Source of the DNA: REEP01 sp964603915 | GTDB taxonomy: Bacteria; Pseudomonadota; Alphaproteobacteria; Rhodospirillales; Defluviicoccaceae | Length of the DNA stretch: 16,229 nucleotides | Assembly (NCBI GenBank): GCA_964603915.1 | Contig: CAZRWU010000057.1 | Location: forward strand, 1-16,229 | Reading direction: 5' to 3' | Shown: in pieces, positions 14,055 through 16,229 of the stretch | How the letters are laid out: every line of letters starts with the position of its first letter | Numbering within the stretch: position 1 is the first letter of the stretch | The notes under the pieces: generated by a model | The model's input: only the letters and a program-made list of their open reading frames with translations | Database searches by the model: none | What the model was told of the DNA's origin: nothing | Translations under genes and position numbers: made by a program

Positions 14055-15646
14055 TGCCGCTTCATGTGATCGTTGTCGACCGCGACAGGGATTTTCCCTG
14101 GCCGGCCGAGGGGCGCATGATCATGCCGGCGGCGGATTACGTCCGGGAGGTCGCCAGACGCCTGCCGGCGTCGGCGCGCATCATCAATCTGTGCCGCGAT
14201 TACAGCTACATGAGCCTTGGCTATTACTGCTCGCTGCTCGCCGAGGCGCGCGGTCACAAGGTGATCCCGTCCGTCGAGGTCATGCTCGATCTGCACTGGA
14301 AGCGGCTCCTCCGCATCGCCTTGCCGGAGGTTCAAGAGCTGGTCAAGAAGAGCTTCCAGGCGCTCCCTGAGCCGCTCCCGCGCCTCAGCCTTCACATTTT
14401 CTTCGGCGTGCCGGACGACGCCAGGCTGACGGCGGTGGCGCGGCGGGTGTTCGAGCTGTTCCGCTGTCCGCTGCTGAATCTCGAGCTGCGCCACGGCGAT
14501 GGCGGCTGGACGGTCAAATCGATCCGGCCGATGTCGATCCGCGAACTGACGCCGCATCAGCAGCCGGCGCTGAAGGAGGCGCTCGACCGCTACACCCATG
14601 CCGTGTGGCGGCCGCAGAAGGCGGCGGAGCCGGCGCGCTACTCCGTCGCCGTGCTCCATAATCCCGAGGAGCATCTGCCGCCTTCCGACTCACGCGCCCT
14701 CGAGCGGTTCATCCGCGCCGGCGGCCAGCTCGGCCTGGAGGTCTCCCTGATCACGCGCGCCGATTACACCCGGCTGCTCGAATATGACGCTCTGTTCATT
14801 CGCGAGACCACCGCCCTCGACCATCACACCTACCGCTTCGCCAAGAAGGCGGAGTCGGAAGACATGCCGGTCATCGACGATCCGCGCTCGATCCTGCGCT
14901 GCACCAACAAGGTCCTTCTTGCCGAGCTGATGGAAGCCAACGACGTGCCGGCGCCCCGCACGCTCATTCTCGACCGCCGGAGGATCGGCCGCGCCGAGCG
15001 GGAGTTCGGCTTTCCCTTCGTCGTCAAGATCCCGGACAGCGCGTTCTCCAAGGGCGTCTTCCGCATTCACAACAAGACCGACCTCGCCACCTTCGTCGAG
15101 CGCGCCTTCCGGGCGTCGGATCTCGTCATCGCCCAGGAGTACATGGAAACGACGTTCGACTGGCGCGTCGGCATCCTCGAAGGCAAGCCGCTTTACGTCT
15201 GCAAGTATTTCATGGCCCGCGGCCACTGGCAGATCATCAAGCACGACCAGAATCGCGGCTCGATCCAGGGCGCCTTCGCCAACCTGCCGGTGGAGCAGGC
15301 CCCGCCGGCGGTGGTCGACACCGCCGTCCGCGCCGCGAGCCTGATCGGCGACGGCCTTTACGGCGTCGATCTCAAGGAGACGCCGCGCGGGGTCTTCGTC
15401 ATTGAAATCAACGACAACCCGAGCATCGAGGCGGGCGTCGAGGATGCCGTTCTCAAGGACGAGCTCTACCGTACGATCATGGAGAGCTTCATCCGCCGCC
15501 TCGACAAGCGCTCGCGCACGGAGCCGCGCGAGGCCCGCAACCGGCGCGGGCAACCGAAAGAGTCGGGGACGGCCGCGGCCAACGGCGGCAACGGGAGAGA
15601 GGGGCGCGTCCGCCTGCCGACGGCGCGGGAGGCGGGCGGCGGGTGA
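14054..15646 (+). CDS. RimK-type ATP-grasp ligase with RLAN-like N-terminal domain
   Basis: A 530-residue protein. The N-terminal region (about 1-190) matches the RimK-like ATP-grasp N-terminal (RLAN) type, with C-R-D-Y-S-Y-M-S-L-G-Y-Y near 53-64. The ATP-grasp part (about 270-490) shows V-V-K325-I-P-D for ATP binding, G-V-D439-L-K and E451-I-N453-D-N for metal binding. Such enzymes join a carboxylate to an amine using ATP, as RimK does when adding glutamates to ribosomal protein S6. The last 40 residues are Gly/Arg/Glu-rich and probably disordered. The ATG overlaps the preceding stop (TGATG), so translation is coupled to the GNAT-peptidase. The substrate may be a peptide or small metabolite; it is not necessarily S6, and the extra N-terminal domain argues against a plain rimK call. 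Confidence 0.88.
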   Translation: MPLHVIVVDRDRDFPWPAEGRMIMPAADYVREVARRLPASARIINLCRDYSYMSLGYYCSLLAEARGHKVIPSVEVMLDLHWKRLLRIALPEVQELVKKSFQALPEPLPRLSLHIFFGVPDDARLTAVARRVFELFRCPLLNLELRHGDGGWTVKSIRPMSIRELTPHQQPALKEALDRYTHAVWRPQKAAEPARYSVAVLHNPEEHLPPSDSRALERFIRAGGQLGLEVSLITRADYTRLLEYDALFIRETTALDHHTYRFAKKAESEDMPVIDDPRSILRCTNKVLLAELMEANDVPAPRTLILDRRRIGRAEREFGFPFVVKIPDSAFSKGVFRIHNKTDLATFVERAFRASDLVIAQEYMETTFDWRVGILEGKPLYVCKYFMARGHWQIIKHDQNRGSIQGAFANLPVEQAPPAVVDTAVRAASLIGDGLYGVDLKETPRGVFVIEINDNPSIEAGVEDAVLKDELYRTIMESFIRRLDKRSRTEPREARNRRGQPKESGTAAANGGNGREGRVRLPTAREAGGG

Positions 15647-15665
15647 CGGCGACGGTGCCGGCGCG

Positions 15666-15683
15666 ATCCGCCCCGGCGCGGAT
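15666..15683. terminator. Weak hairpin between convergent genes
   Basis: ATCCGC (15666-15671) and GCGGAT (15678-15683) form a perfect 6-bp stem with a 6-base loop, followed by TCTTC on the plus strand. It lies 20 bp after the ligase stop codon and 22 bp before the end of the convergent RidA-like gene, where a terminator is expected. The T-run is poor, so the call is tentative. Confidence 0.3.
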
Positions 15684-15704
15684 TCTTCATCGGGCGTATT
15701 GGCC

Positions 15705-16229
15705 CTAGCGCGGCTTGTGCCGCCGCACCGGCTGGCGTGGAGCGACCTCGACGATCATCTCGATCTCGACGGGAATGCCGAAGGGCAGCGATTCCATGCC
15801 GACCGCCGAGCGCGCGTGACGCCCGCACTCGCCGAAGACCGCGACAAGAAGATCGGAGGCCCCGTTGATGACCGCCGAATGCTGGGTGAAGCCCGGCGTC
15901 GCGTCGACCATGCCGAACAGCTTGACGATGCGCTTGACCCGGTTGAGATCGCCGAGGGTCGCCTTGATCGCGCCCAGCTGGTTGATCGCCGTCAGGCGGG
16001 CGGCGTCATAGCCTTGCTCGACGGTGAGATCCTCCCCGACCGTGCCGGTAACGAAGCCGCCGTCGGGGTTCTGCGGCCCGCCGCCCGAGAGGAACAGCAG
16101 GTTGCCGGTTTGCGCCGCAATCTTGAAGTTGACTCCGGGCGGCGGCGCGGGCGCAGGCAGTTCGATGCCGAGCGCGTCGAGATTCGCTTGCGCATCGACG
16201 CCGGGGCAGCGGCCGGCTTCCTCTCCCTC
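15705..16229 (-). CDS. RidA-family (YjgF/YER057c/UK114) protein, start cut by window edge
   Basis: The minus-strand frame is open from the right edge to a TAG at 15705-15707, giving 174 residues. No start codon occurs before the conserved part, so the ATG lies just outside the window. Family marks are L-G-I-E-L-P-A-P near the start, G-N-L-L-F-L-S-G-G, P-G-F-T-Q-H-S-A-V, H-A-R-S-A-V-G-M (Arg codon at 15810-15812, equivalent to the catalytic arginine of RidA) and the final V-E-I-E-M-I-V-E-V. RidA proteins hydrolyse reactive enamines/imines made by PLP enzymes, but relatives of this longer sort vary in substrate, so only the family is claimed. The gene is convergent with the ATP-grasp gene, with a 58-bp gap. 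Nothing appears broken in the visible part. Confidence 0.9.
   Translation of the reverse strand, partial: EGEEAGRCPGVDAQANLDALGIELPAPAPPPGVNFKIAAQTGNLLFLSGGGPQNPDGGFVTGTVGEDLTVEQGYDAARLTAINQLGAIKATLGDLNRVKRIVKLFGMVDATPGFTQHSAVINGASDLLVAVFGECGRHARSAVGMESLPFGIPVEIEMIVEVAPRQPVRRHKPR

Overview
The window reads as chromosomal DNA of a high-GC bacterium, most likely an alphaproteobacterium. The reasons are the strong G/C third-position bias, the alphaproteobacterial look of the LutC, QueF and RidA-like proteins, and an ExoF-type polysaccharide export protein. Genus and species cannot be read from the sequence. Thirteen protein-coding genes are called, two of them cut by the window edges, plus two doubtful small ORFs. 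I saw no rRNA, tRNA, CRISPR array or intact transposase.

Layout, left to right. (1) 1-3056, minus strand: an L-lactate utilisation operon lutA-lutB-lutC, with the first codons of a probable Smr-domain protein overlapping the end of lutC. (2) 3141-4553, minus strand: queF (preQ0 reductase, queuosine pathway) and a PPK2-type polyphosphate kinase with a lysine-rich N-terminal tail. (3) 4554-6571: an AT-richer islet. It holds one orphan lysozyme-like gene (5006-5533, about 40% GC where counted by hand), a long stretch with no convincing gene, a possible decayed ORF, and a 35-codon ORF with a good ribosome-binding site.

(4) 6572-12659, plus strand: a three-gene exopolysaccharide cassette. The first gene encodes a 1128-residue membrane protein that joins a GH18-like domain, a NodB-type polysaccharide deacetylase and a processive family-2 glycosyltransferase. 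The second encodes an ExoF/Wza-type export protein with a long coiled coil, and the third a secreted GH18 hydrolase with an intact catalytic motif. Read together, they suggest synthesis, partial deacetylation, export and trimming of a GlcNAc-type (chitin- or PNAG-like) polymer. The polymer identity is inference.

(5) 12660-12947: a spacer with a perfect 16-bp palindrome abutting three perfect 13-bp tandem repeats. (6) 12948-15646, plus strand: a translationally coupled pair, a GNAT acetyltransferase fused to a C39-like cysteine peptidase, then a RimK-type ATP-grasp ligase with its own N-terminal domain. The pair looks like a peptide-bond-forming/modifying system whose substrate is unknown. (7) 15705-16229, minus strand: a RidA-family protein, convergent with the pair and cut just before its start codon.

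The most interesting parts are the GH18-like/deacetylase/synthase fusion and its cassette, the GNAT-C39 plus ATP-grasp pair, and the AT-rich islet between them and the housekeeping genes.
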